From assembly GCF_000024005.1 (NCBI RefSeq), contig NC_013132.1, forward strand, positions 434,001-498,000: a DNA stretch of 64,000 nucleotides, in the 5' to 3' direction. Source of the DNA: Chitinophaga pinensis DSM 2588. GTDB taxonomy: Bacteria; Bacteroidota; Bacteroidia; Chitinophagales; Chitinophagaceae. The notes beneath the pieces were generated by a model. That model saw only the letters and a program-made list of their open reading frames with translations, did no database searches and was not told where the DNA came from. Numbering within the stretch: the first letter of the stretch is position 1; every line of letters begins with the position of its first letter. Of the stretch, positions 51,451 to 61,900 are shown in pieces. A program made the translations under genes and the position numbers.

Positions 51451-54400
51451 ATGAAAAGAAACGTATTTCACCTGCTGGCGTTGCTCGCGGGACTGCTGAT
51501 CTATTCCTCAGCAATAGCACAAACAAGGGGAATAGATGGAACAGTGACCGATGAAAAAAAGCAGCCTATCAGCTTCGCCTCCGTCATCATCAAAGGCACT
51601 TCAAAAGGGACAACTACTGCGCAGGACGGCTCATTTAAACTGGAAGTATCCCCCAATGCCATACTCATTATCCGCGCCGTCGGATATAACCTGCAGGAGA
51701 TTCCTGTTAATGGTGAACAACACTTCAATATCTCGCTGACAGAAAATGCCAGTGATCTGAATGAAGTAGTAGTGACTGCATTAGGCGTAAAAAAAGAAAA
51801 AAGAAATCTCACCTTCAGCGCACAGGAGGTAAAAAGCGATGAGGTATTACGTGCAAAGGAACCCAACGTACTGAACGCTTTGACAGGAAAGGTAGCCGGT
51901 GTACAGATCACCAGTTCTTCAGGTATGCCAGGCAGTTCAGCACGTATAGTCATCCGTGGTATTACCTCCATATCTGGTGAAAACCAGGCACTGTTTGTTA
52001 TGGATGGTGTACCTATTAACAATGACGAAAGCGGCGGCACCTATAACGGTGGTTCAGGCACCAACAGACTGGCCGATATAGATCCGTCCACCATTGAAAG
52101 CATTAACGTATTAAAAGGAGCTGCAGCTACTGCTTTATACGGCTCCGCTGGTGCACGAGGGGTTGTACTTGTCACCACCAGGAAAGGCGCTGCAGGCCGT
52201 AAACCAGTAGTGACATTATCATCCGGTTTATCTTTCGAAAAGACCATTTTTCCTGATCGTCAATACCTCTATGCACAGGGGGACAAAGGCGTATTCTATG
52301 ATGGAGAAAGCATGAAAAGCAGTACCTCATGGGGACCTCGTATGGATACATTAACAGTGAACGGACAAAAAATAAAAGCGCATAATCCGCTGGAAGAATT
52401 CTTCCGGACAGGCGTGACTTCCAATAGTACAGTCAGCGTATCCGGCGGCGGATCGACATCGAATTATTTCATGTCTTATTCCTACTTCGATCAGAAAGGA
52501 ACAATACCCGTAACTTCATATAAACGGCACAGTGTATTCACGAAATACAACGCGCAGATCATCGACAAACTGAACGCTACTTTTCAGTTGACATACAGCA
52601 CTGCCAACAACAAAAAAGTACCGGAAGGATATGGGCTTGAATCTCCGCTATGGACCATCTTTACAGCACCTGTATCCTATGATCTGAAACCAGCGCTGAA
52701 TCCGGATGGGTCACAACGTCTGTACCGCTACAGCCGCAACAATCCTTACTGGGTATTAGATAACGTGCTGAACACAACCGTTGTGAACAGGTTCCTGCCG
52801 GTATTTACTTTTGTGTACACACCGTTTGAATGGCTTTCCGTTACAGAACGCGCAGGTGCTGATATCTACACTGATCAGCAGACCTATCACGTGAATACAA
52901 ATGACATTACCTATGCAACAGGATTAACGTACTACAACAATAAAAACTTCAGACAGTTCAACCACGATTTCATCGTGCAGCTGAGACAACAGTTTAACAA
53001 CACAAACGTAAGTCTGCTGTTAGGTAACAACGTCTATTCAGAACACGGCGACTTCATGACGGCATTAGGTCTCGGATTGGCAAAACCAGGCTATTATAAC
53101 ATGGCCAGCGCTTCTTCCATTACTTATACCGGCACAGAGTATCTGAGACGGAAAACAGGCTTCTATGCGCAGGCAGAAGTAGACTACAATCGCATGTTAG
53201 TACTGTCTCTCACCGGACGATATGATGGCAGCTCTGTATTGTCCTCCGAAAACAGATATTACCCATATGGCTCTGTAGCAGGTGGATTTATCTTCTCCGA
53301 ATTATTCAAAGACAAGCTGAAAGATGTGATCAACTTTGGTAAAGTTAGGGCTTCGTTTGCTTCTGTTGGTAATGACAATGTGAAACCATACGCTACCACC
53401 ACACCCTATTACCAGGCAGTGATCTATGGGGATGTGAGCAGCAATCTTACCTTTCCTTATAATGGCCAGAATGGTTTCCTGATCAGCTCTGCATTAGGTA
53501 ACCCTAATCTGAAAAATGAGCTGCAGAAAGAGTATGAACTGGGTCTGGAAATGAAAATGTTCAAAAGCAGGGTCGGACTGGAAGCGTCTTATTTCAACCG
53601 GCGTATGACACAGGGGATTGTCGAAAACATCTCACTCGCCAACTCTACCGGTTATGCGAGTACGACTATTAACTCTGCGAAGATGTCAACTAAAGGTATT
53701 GAAGTACTGTTAAATGTGACACCTGTCACCACAAAAGATTTCAGCTGGGATATAACGATCAATTACACAAAGCTGAAACAGAAAGTAGAAGAGATCAGTC
53801 CTGATCTGGATCAGACAAGCATTGGCAGTATTTATGCAAAAAAAGGAGAACCATGGGGATTGATCTTCGGTACTAAATACGCACGTACAGCAGATGGTCA
53901 GTTACGCATCAATGAAGCAGGATTACCTTACGCCTCCGGCGAATTTGACGTAGTCGGTAACATCACACCCGACTGGATAGGAGGTATCACGAATCAGTTA
54001 CGCTACAAACAATTCAATTTAAGCTTCTTCTTTGACACCAAACAGGGCGGTGATATACTGAACTCAGATGATGGATACGGGCTCTATTATGGCAGCTCAA
54101 AACAAACAGAAAAACGGGAGGACAGAGTAGTACCAGGTGTCAGCGATGCAAACAATGCGCCTAACAAACAGGTGGTGACCGGACAGGCCTATTTCCAGCA
54201 GATCAGCGGAATTACGGAAGCATTTATTCAGCATGCATCTTACATAAAACTGCGTAACGTGAGTCTTTCTTATACTTTCAGAAAAGGCGCAACAGCACGC
54301 ACGCCATTCAAAGATGCTTCCATCGTACTTACCGGCCGCAATCTGTGGATACACAAAGACAAAACATTTACCGGCGGAGATCCTGAAGTAAACTCATGGG

Positions 54401-54486
54401 GCGCTGGTAATGGCGGATTAGGCGTATATACTTTCTCTGCGCCTACAGCCCGTTCATTTGACTGCACATTAAAATTCACGTTCTAG
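51451..54486 (+). CDS. SusC/RagA-type TonB-dependent outer-membrane transporter
   Basis: Outer-membrane importer paired with the SusD gene 13 bp downstream. Signal peptide 1-24 (LLALLAGLLIYSSAIA); CarboxypepD_reg-like domain about 26-100 (RGIDGTVTDEKKQPISFASV); SusC signature LNEVVVTALGVKKEKR; plug with IVIRGITSISGENQALFVMD and INVLKGAAATALYGSAGARG; barrel ending LKFTF. 1011 residues is normal, without the extra linker seen in SusC-1. The two SusC proteins share the plug motifs but differ elsewhere, so they are not a recent duplication. No enzymes or sigma/anti-sigma genes lie next to the pair; the ligand is unknown. Confidence 0.96.
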   Translation: MKRNVFHLLALLAGLLIYSSAIAQTRGIDGTVTDEKKQPISFASVIIKGTSKGTTTAQDGSFKLEVSPNAILIIRAVGYNLQEIPVNGEQHFNISLTENASDLNEVVVTALGVKKEKRNLTFSAQEVKSDEVLRAKEPNVLNALTGKVAGVQITSSSGMPGSSARIVIRGITSISGENQALFVMDGVPINNDESGGTYNGGSGTNRLADIDPSTIESINVLKGAAATALYGSAGARGVVLVTTRKGAAGRKPVVTLSSGLSFEKTIFPDRQYLYAQGDKGVFYDGESMKSSTSWGPRMDTLTVNGQKIKAHNPLEEFFRTGVTSNSTVSVSGGGSTSNYFMSYSYFDQKGTIPVTSYKRHSVFTKYNAQIIDKLNATFQLTYSTANNKKVPEGYGLESPLWTIFTAPVSYDLKPALNPDGSQRLYRYSRNNPYWVLDNVLNTTVVNRFLPVFTFVYTPFEWLSVTERAGADIYTDQQTYHVNTNDITYATGLTYYNNKNFRQFNHDFIVQLRQQFNNTNVSLLLGNNVYSEHGDFMTALGLGLAKPGYYNMASASSITYTGTEYLRRKTGFYAQAEVDYNRMLVLSLTGRYDGSSVLSSENRYYPYGSVAGGFIFSELFKDKLKDVINFGKVRASFASVGNDNVKPYATTTPYYQAVIYGDVSSNLTFPYNGQNGFLISSALGNPNLKNELQKEYELGLEMKMFKSRVGLEASYFNRRMTQGIVENISLANSTGYASTTINSAKMSTKGIEVLLNVTPVTTKDFSWDITINYTKLKQKVEEISPDLDQTSIGSIYAKKGEPWGLIFGTKYARTADGQLRINEAGLPYASGEFDVVGNITPDWIGGITNQLRYKQFNLSFFFDTKQGGDILNSDDGYGLYYGSSKQTEKREDRVVPGVSDANNAPNKQVVTGQAYFQQISGITEAFIQHASYIKLRNVSLSYTFRKGATARTPFKDASIVLTGRNLWIHKDKTFTGGDPEVNSWGAGNGGLGVYTFSAPTARSFDCTLKFTF

Positions 54487-54499
54487 TAAACTACGCAAC

Positions 54500-55891
54500 A
54501 TGAAAAGACCATTCATCACGATAGCATTAACGGCAGCAATTACACTGTCTGCCTGCAGCAAATACCTGGACGTCAACCAGAATTCAAACGTGCCTTCTGA
54601 CGTCTCTGAATCACTTTTACTGGCGCCCCTGGAAGCAGGTGTCTCCCAATACATAGCAGCAGGAAATGCTGCCACACTGGTGAATCAGTGGATGCAAAAC
54701 TGTGTGCCGAATCAGCCTATGCCGAATACGGCCAATTATATGGTGACCAGTTCCAATTTTGACGACTTCTGGAATTCATTCTATGTCGTGGTACTGAACA
54801 ACGTCACCATACTGGACAAGCAGGCAACAGCCAACGGTAATCTTAAATATGCAGGGATTGCGAAGGTACTGAAAGCATATACACTGGGCACAGCCACTGA
54901 TCTGTGGGGCGACATTCCCAATGCAACGGCATTTACCGGAACCGGAAATACAACGCCCAGCTATGATAAACAGGAAGACATTTACAAGAGTATACAATCA
55001 CTGCTGGACGAAGCCATCACACAATTACAATCAGATGGAGGAAGTACACCAGGCACAGACGATTACTACTATGCCGGTGATATGAATAAGTGGACAAAGA
55101 TGGCTTATACGCTGAAGGCAAGGTATTATATGCATCTTACCAAAGCACCCGGTTATGATGCAAAAACACAGGCGAATCTTGCACTGACAGCACTCGGCAA
55201 TGGTATGACGAATAACGATGACGACTGTTCATTTGCTTATAACGGCTCTTCGACATCTTCCAATGCCTGGTATCTGCACTTCTACAATACCTCTACGTTA
55301 GTACTGTCTTCTCATTATGTGGATTCATTGATGAAGTATGCTGATCCCCGTATATCATCTCTGGTCAGCAAAGCAGAGAATACCGGCAAATACAATGGTA
55401 ACGTGATCGGTTCAGGCGCTGGTGCATTACAGGACTTCTCCGTTGCCGGTAGTTTCTATGGCGCAATCGGATCGAAGGTCTACATATTGAATGCAGCAGA
55501 AGCCTTATTCCTGAAAGCAGAGGCTAACTATATCACATCAGGATATAATGCCGCTCAACCGGCATTCAGACAAGCAGTGGCGGGTAATCTGCTAAAACTG
55601 GGTGTTGACACCAACAGTGCAGCAGCACAGACTTTCTTATCCAAACGAGGTATACTGACTGCGAATAACGCCCTGCAACTGATCATTGAAGAAAAAGCGA
55701 CGGCTAATTTCCTTTCTGTTGAAAACTATACAGACTGGCGTCGTACCGGTTATCCGGCATTGAAAATGATTCCTAATAATACGGTGACAAGTCTGCCGCG
55801 CAGATTCCTGTATCCTTTGAATGAGATCAGTGCCAATCCACAGGATTTACAAAAAGCAAAACTCACGGACAAAGTATGGTGGGATAGCTGA
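54500..55891 (+). CDS. SusD/RagB-like surface lipoprotein (SusD-like_2 type)
   Basis: Ligand-binding lipoprotein partner of the SusC-2 transporter. Signal peptide with lipobox LSACS, acylated Cys at residue 19, then KYLDVNQNSNVPSDV, the SusD-like_2 N-terminal signature. Helical TPR-like pairs follow (WNSFYVVVLNNVTILDK, YTLGTATDLWGDIPNA), then the small loop region KMAYTLKARYYMHLTK, and a C-terminal part with IEEKATANFLSVENYTDWRR and SLPRRFLYPLNEISANPQ. 463 residues is normal. The gene closes operon 2, with a terminator 27 bp after the stop. Confidence 0.95.
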   Translation: MKRPFITIALTAAITLSACSKYLDVNQNSNVPSDVSESLLLAPLEAGVSQYIAAGNAATLVNQWMQNCVPNQPMPNTANYMVTSSNFDDFWNSFYVVVLNNVTILDKQATANGNLKYAGIAKVLKAYTLGTATDLWGDIPNATAFTGTGNTTPSYDKQEDIYKSIQSLLDEAITQLQSDGGSTPGTDDYYYAGDMNKWTKMAYTLKARYYMHLTKAPGYDAKTQANLALTALGNGMTNNDDDCSFAYNGSSTSSNAWYLHFYNTSTLVLSSHYVDSLMKYADPRISSLVSKAENTGKYNGNVIGSGAGALQDFSVAGSFYGAIGSKVYILNAAEALFLKAEANYITSGYNAAQPAFRQAVAGNLLKLGVDTNSAAAQTFLSKRGILTANNALQLIIEEKATANFLSVENYTDWRRTGYPALKMIPNNTVTSLPRRFLYPLNEISANPQDLQKAKLTDKVWWDS

Positions 55892-55917
55892 TATAGATGG
55901 ATATGTAACAAAAATAA

Positions 55918-55948
55918 AGGGAGCAGCGGTAAAGCATGCTCCCTTTTT
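55918..55948 (+). terminator. Terminator of SusC/SusD operon 2
   Basis: Stem AGGGAGCA (55918-55925) / TGCTCCCT (55937-55944) followed by T5. Confidence 0.9.
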
Positions 55949-55966
55949 CTATTTATGCGACAGTAA

Positions 55967-56671
55967 TTACTTGATGAAGAACACCGCTCTTACTTCTGCA
56001 CGTACTTTTATTTTCTTGAAAGCAGCAGGATCAGCAACTGCATCAGTAGCCATTAAACGCGCATTAGCGAAAGCCACTGGCTGTACATCTGCATAGTTAT
56101 CCGTATTGATTTCCTGTACTTCCAGCACACCACCGATGTTATCACCGATTGCTTCCAGCATATAGGTAGCTTTTGCTTTCGCAGCCTGTAAAGCTTTGGT
56201 TTTTACCTGTTTACGGTAATCTTCCATTTTGCTGTGTGTATAGCTGCTGATGTTTACGCTTTCAATACCTTCATCATCTACGCCACCCAGGATGCTGTTT
56301 ACCTTATCCAGATTGCTCAGTTTAAGACGGTATTGTTTACGCGCCATGAAATCAGGGTCTTTTTTCTTTTTAGTCCACCACTGGTCATAGTTCGTACCAA
56401 ATACATTCGCGATAGTCAGATCGCCGGCAGGTATACCAGCTTCTTTCACCGCTTTCTGTAACTGGAGTTCCAGTGTATTCATGTCTACTTTAGTCGTTTT
56501 ATTTTTGAACTCGCGGAGGGAGATATCGAGATAGATCTCGTCAGGAGTGATTTCAATCTCTGCGGAGCCTGTTACTTCGATTTTCTTAACAGGAGGCTTG
56601 TTGTCTGTCTGCTGTGCCTGACTGAAAGTTGCTACGAGTATTCCTGCCAGTAAAAACATTACCTTTTTCAT
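55967..56671 (-). CDS. SIMPL-domain (DUF541) periplasmic protein
   Basis: Exported protein of the SIMPL/DUF541 family, whose members are periplasmic or outer-membrane linked and poorly understood; some affect oxidative-stress resistance. ATG 56671 (MKKVMFLLAGILVATFSQAQ) is chosen since it begins a clean signal peptide; an upstream frame to 56794 adds 41 unlikely residues. The domain opens with KKIEVTGSAEIEITPDEIYL and contains YRLKLSNLDKVNSILGGV, ESVNISSYTHSKMEDYRKQV, the AKAKATYMLEAIG helix and a closing KIKVRAEVRAVFFIK strand. 234 residues, normal for the family. Confidence 0.9.
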   Translation of the reverse strand: MKKVMFLLAGILVATFSQAQQTDNKPPVKKIEVTGSAEIEITPDEIYLDISLREFKNKTTKVDMNTLELQLQKAVKEAGIPAGDLTIANVFGTNYDQWWTKKKKDPDFMARKQYRLKLSNLDKVNSILGGVDDEGIESVNISSYTHSKMEDYRKQVKTKALQAAKAKATYMLEAIGDNIGGVLEVQEINTDNYADVQPVAFANARLMATDAVADPAAFKKIKVRAEVRAVFFIK

Positions 56672-56893
56672 ACTGTTGTGATTTGATGTTAAAATGAATA
56701 TTAGTTTCCGTTGTCTGCCTATATGATGCGATAAAATATCCTGATTCCATAAAGGGGTAAAAAAATATTTTCCCAGTATACCAGTGCTCAACACTTTATG
56801 ATTAAAGATATATGGAGTATCTGCCTGTAACGTGCAAGTCGGGGATATGTTACACTGATTATTTTTTTTATTTTACTGACACAGTATTTGCCT

Positions 56894-58846
56894 ATGACCA
56901 GAGCATTGTTGCTTATAGCAGGATTGTGCTGGCTTCTTTTTTTATCCCATACAACGGTACATGCTCAACTACAGACCCCATATATATTGAATGGGGCTGC
57001 GACACAACGGACTTGTAATTGTTATGTGCTTACAGAAGATCAGGGTACTTCGAGCGGTACAGTATGGAATAAGAATAAGATCAGCCTGAATAATTCCTTT
57101 GATTATTATTTTGATGTCAACCTGGGTTGTAAAGATGAAAACGGTGCAGATGGCATCGGTTTTATTCTGCAAACACAGGGTACAAACCTTGGGGCCACCG
57201 GTCAGGGCATAGGCTTTCAGAATATCAGACCTTCCCTTGGCGTTATTATAGATACCTGGCAAAACATGGATGACGGTGATCCTTACTACGATCACGTATC
57301 TATCCAGATTAACGGTGATATCTCACACAGCAGTACCAATAACCTGGCAGGACCTGTTACAGCACTGGCAAATAATGACAACATCGAAGACTGTAACTGG
57401 CACATCTTTCATATTAAATGGAATGCGGCCACCAAACAACTGGAAGTGAGTATGGACGACTCCCTGCGTTTAAGCATACAGAAAGACCTGGTCGCAGAGG
57501 TATTTGGCGGCGACCCGATGGTATTCTGGGGTTTTGGCGCCGCAACAGGTGGAGCATCTAACAAACAACAGTTCTGTGCCGCCTTGCGCCCCCAGCTGGA
57601 ATTTAACAGCAACCAGCTCTTCTGTGACGGCTCCGCCATTGTCTTTGCGGACAACTCAAAATCATTTGGCAGCATCACACGCTGGCGCTGGGATTTCGGA
57701 GATGGTACAACCGCTTCCGTACCTGATCCTCCTCCACATCAATACGCTAAACCCGGCAGGTACCAGGTAAAACTTCTCATAGAAGACAACAGTGGCTGTG
57801 TATCAGATACCATGAAACAAGACCTTACAATTGGTAGTTATCCTATCCCTGATTTCTCTTATGACTCACTTTGTACGAGCCGTATCGTTAGTATCACGGA
57901 TAAAACAACCCTGGATGTAGGCACATTGCGTCAATGGGTATGGGATATGGGCAACGGTACGATTGAGACCACCCAAACACCTGTATTCAGTTATGATAGT
58001 ACCGGCACTTACACTGTCAGGCTGCAGGTGACAAGTTCCGAAGGCTGTGGCGCAGAGATCTCCAAACCTGTCAATGTATATCCGACACCTGCGATTGCAG
58101 CTGCAGGAGAAAGCGTGTGTATCGGAGAACCTGTTGCATTCACAGGCACGGATTTAACACCTTCCATTCCGTTGTCGCAATGGTACTGGGATATGGGGAA
58201 CGGACAACAGCAGACAGTACAAAACATCGATTATATCTATCCGGATGGGGGTGAATATGAAGCATCCCTACATACACTCAGCACCAAAGGATGCTTCTCA
58301 GATACCGCTTATGTGCCGGTAACTGTTTCGGATATCAAACTGGATCTGGGTAACGATACACTCATTGCGCGTGGTCAGCCATTACAGTTACAGGCAGTCA
58401 CCGGCGGTAATAATCTTCAGTTCAGCTGGACACCTGACAACGGACTCACAGATCCTTATACAGCTAATCCGACAGCGATACTGAATAATGATCAGACCTA
58501 CTATCTGACAGTAACTTCTCCACAGGGTTGCATTGATATGGACACTATACACATTAAAGTGTATGCAGGTCCGGACTTCTATGTACCAACTGCATTTTCT
58601 CCTAACAATGATGGACAGAATGATATTTTCCGGGCTATTTCTCCCGGTGTTGCAACACTTGATTTCTTCTGTGTATGGAACAGATGGGGACAGGAAGTAT
58701 TCCGTACACAATCGCTTCTGACCGGCTGGGACGGCAGCTACAAAGGCCAGCAGATGCCTGCAGGAACTTATGTGTGGATGATACAGGGAACGGATTACAG
58801 AGGGAACGTATTTAACAGAAGAGGTACAGTGACAATTGTGAGATGA
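56894..58846 (+). CDS. Lectin-like, PKD-repeat surface protein with type B T9SS sorting domain
   Basis: Predicted secreted or surface protein exported by the Bacteroidota type 9 system. ATG 56894 (MTRALLLIAGLCWLLFLSHT) begins a signal peptide; a TTG two codons upstream is less likely. Domains of the 650 residues: L-type-lectin-like sandwich about 25-235 (DGIGFILQTQGTNLGATGQG, GVIIDTWQNMDDGDPYYDHV), three PKD/Ig-like units about 238-480 (RWRWDFGDGTTA, WVWDMGNGTIE, WYWDMGNGQQQ), a further beta domain, and about 562-650 the gliding-motility-associated C-terminal domain (FYVPTAFSPNNDGQNDIFRA, WNRWGQEVF, GWDGSYKGQQMPAGTYVW). A glycan-binding adhesin role is inferred. Monocistronic. Confidence 0.9.
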   Translation: MTRALLLIAGLCWLLFLSHTTVHAQLQTPYILNGAATQRTCNCYVLTEDQGTSSGTVWNKNKISLNNSFDYYFDVNLGCKDENGADGIGFILQTQGTNLGATGQGIGFQNIRPSLGVIIDTWQNMDDGDPYYDHVSIQINGDISHSSTNNLAGPVTALANNDNIEDCNWHIFHIKWNAATKQLEVSMDDSLRLSIQKDLVAEVFGGDPMVFWGFGAATGGASNKQQFCAALRPQLEFNSNQLFCDGSAIVFADNSKSFGSITRWRWDFGDGTTASVPDPPPHQYAKPGRYQVKLLIEDNSGCVSDTMKQDLTIGSYPIPDFSYDSLCTSRIVSITDKTTLDVGTLRQWVWDMGNGTIETTQTPVFSYDSTGTYTVRLQVTSSEGCGAEISKPVNVYPTPAIAAAGESVCIGEPVAFTGTDLTPSIPLSQWYWDMGNGQQQTVQNIDYIYPDGGEYEASLHTLSTKGCFSDTAYVPVTVSDIKLDLGNDTLIARGQPLQLQAVTGGNNLQFSWTPDNGLTDPYTANPTAILNNDQTYYLTVTSPQGCIDMDTIHIKVYAGPDFYVPTAFSPNNDGQNDIFRAISPGVATLDFFCVWNRWGQEVFRTQSLLTGWDGSYKGQQMPAGTYVWMIQGTDYRGNVFNRRGTVTIVR

Positions 58847-58874
58847 TATCCTGTTACGCTGCAAAGTAATTAGT

Positions 58875-58920
58875 ATAAACAAGTATGGCGCATCAATATT
58901 GATGCGCCATACTTGTTTAT
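58875..58920. terminator. Perfect 46-bp palindrome acting as bidirectional terminator
   Basis: 23-bp arms (58875-58897 and 58898-58920; core GGCGCATCAATATTGATGCG) with no spacer, between the convergent lectin and mfd genes. The stem tips form an AT-rich loop; T-rich ends are short. Confidence 0.85.
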
Positions 58921-58934
58921 CGCTGAATGCGTTC

Positions 58935-61900
58935 TTACTTCTCGTTTCTTGCGTCTTCCATATTATGCAGGAAGTCATACAGATCACTCATCGTCACTAT
59001 CTTATCTGCTACCAGCATAAAGTTCTTTCCTACCTGTCTGAGTTTCGCATTGTTTACTCTTGTTTGCAGGTAAGTAAGAATATGATTAAACGTCGGTGAT
59101 TCGAAATATGGAGAATCAGGATTGTTAATAAAATAGCAACGTAATTTCCCTTCTTTCAGCATCATTTTTTCAAAGCCAAGCTTGATCGCCATCCAACGAC
59201 AACGGATCATACAGAAAAGGTCTTTTACCGGCTCCGGAACAGGCCCGAAACGGTCCTGCATTTCAACTTCAAATGCCTGTAACTTGCTTTCAAGCGTAAT
59301 GTTATCGAGCTCCTGGTAGAGGTTCAGACGTTCCTGTATACTTTCCACATAACTGTCAGGGATCAGGATCTCCAGATCAGTATCGATGGTACAGTCACTC
59401 ACAAAGTCTTTCTTCTCTTCCAGCTGATCTTTAAAGAGATCACGGAATTCATTCTGCTTCAATTCACGGATTGCTTCGTCAAGAATCTTCTGATACATAT
59501 CGAAGCCTATCTCTGCCATAAATCCGCTTTGTTCACCTCCTAAAAGGTTACCTGCACCACGGATATCAAGGTCACGCATAGCGATCTGGAATCCACTACC
59601 AAGCTCACTATGCTGTTCCAGCGTTTGCAGGCGCTTGCGGCTATCGCCGGGCAATGTACTGATAGGTGGCGCCAGCAGATAACAGAATGCTTTTTTATTG
59701 CTACGACCCACACGTCCACGCAACTGATGCAGATCACTCAATCCGAAGTGATGTGCATTGTTGATGATGATAGTATTTGCATTTGGAATGTCCACACCGC
59801 TTTCCACGATATTGGTACATACCAGTACATCATATTTACGATCGATAAAGTCAAGGATCACCTCTTCCAGCTGATGACCTTCCATCTGACCATGTGCAGT
59901 GGCAATAGAAAGATCAGGACAAAGACCTTTGATCAGACTGCTCATTTCACCCAAACCTTTCACACGATTGTATACAAAGTATACCTGTCCGCCACGCTCT
60001 GTTTCGTAATAAATAGCATCACGGATCAGGTCATGATCAAAGACATGTACCTCTGTTTCTATCGGCTGCCTGTTAGGCGGCGGCGTATTGATCACCGACA
60101 GATCTCTTGCACCCATTAATGAGAACTGCAATGTTCTCGGTATAGGTGTTGCCGTTAGTGTCAGCGTATCTACGTTTATCTTCAGTTGTTTCAGTTTTTC
60201 CTTCGCAGCTACACCAAATTTCTGTTCTTCATCGACCACCATTACACCGAGATCCTTGAACTTCACATCCTTACTCAGCAGTGCATGTGTACCGATGATA
60301 ATATCGATCTTACCTTCTGCCAATCTTTGCAGTGTTTCCTTCTTTTCTTTTGCCGATTTAAAACGGTTAAGATAGTCGACTGTACATGGGAAGTCTTTCA
60401 GACGATCTGAGAAAGTCTTGTAGTGCTGGAATGCAAGAATGGTAGTGGGCACCAATACAGCAGCTTGTTTACCGTCAACAATAGATTTGAATGCAGCACG
60501 TACCGCAATCTCTGTCTTACCAAAACCAACATCACCACAGACAAGACGATCCATCGGAGCAGGCGACTGCATATCGCGTTTAACGTCGGCAGTTGCTTTA
60601 CTCTGGTCAGGTGTATCTTCATACAGGAAGGATGCTTCCAACTCTGTCTGCAGATAGGTATCCGGCGAGTGAGGGAACCCGGTCTGGGCCTTACGCGCAG
60701 CATACAACTGGATCAGGTCTTTAGCAATATCCTTAACCTGTGTTTTTGCTTTTTCTTTCAGCTTATCCCAGGCATCACTACCGAGCTTATTCACACGCGG
60801 TTCAACACCTTCTTTGCCGGAATACTTGCTGATTTTATGCAGGGAGTTAATGTTTACATACAAGAGGTCATTGTTCTTGTAGATAATACGGATAGCCTCC
60901 TGCATTTTACCACCTACTTCAATCTTCTGCAAGCCACTGTACACACCTACACCATGATCAATATGCGTTACAAAATCACCCGCCTGTAGTTCACGCAGGG
61001 TTTTCATTGTAATCGCCTTGTTCTTGTTGTAAGCCTGTTTAACCTTGTACTTATGATAACGCTGGAAGATCTGGTGGTCAGTATAACATACCAGTTTCAG
61101 CGAGTGATCAATGAAGCCATGGCTGACAGGAGAGGGGATCGGGAAGAAGGTAAAATCAGCTTTCAGGTCTTCAAAAATGCTGCGCAGCCTTTCCAGCTGA
61201 CGGGCATTTTCTGCGAAGATGAAAAGTGTGTATTTATTCTTGTTGTGCGCGTCGAGATCTTTGATCAGCATTTCAAACTGTCTGTTAAAGACAGGTTGTT
61301 CCTGCGTTTCAAAGTTCAGCGGTATGAAAGCACGATTGGTATCTTCCCACCACTGGCGACTACCGAATACAATACAGTGTCTGCGCAGCAGGTCCTGCAT
61401 CATCGCATGTGCTTTGACAAAGTCAGCTTCTGATAATGCGATGGTATCATCATCACCTACCTTCACCTGTTGCCCCGTTTGCAGAAAAGCATCCAGTCTT
61501 TCTTCCAGTTGCAGGATCACGTCCTGCACATAACCAGGGTCTTTCATCCAGACAATGGTATTTTCAGGAAGGAAGCCCAGCAGGGAGGCTTTCTCGTGTT
61601 TCAGCCCCTGGGTATCCATATTGGCAATCAGTGTAACCTGATTGAGCTTACGTTCACTCAGCTGACTTTCCGGATCAAACAGACGGATAGAATCGATGTC
61701 TTCTCCAAACAGTTCAATACGGTAAGGCTTTTCATTACCAAACGAGTAGATATCGAGGATACCGCCACGCAGCGCATACTGTCCCGGTTCATACACAAAG
61801 TCAGTGAACTCAAAGCCCCAGCTGACGAGTTTGTTCAGCAGGTCATCCACTTTCAGTACGTCGCCTACTTTCAGCTGCACCATGTTGCCTGTATAGGCAA

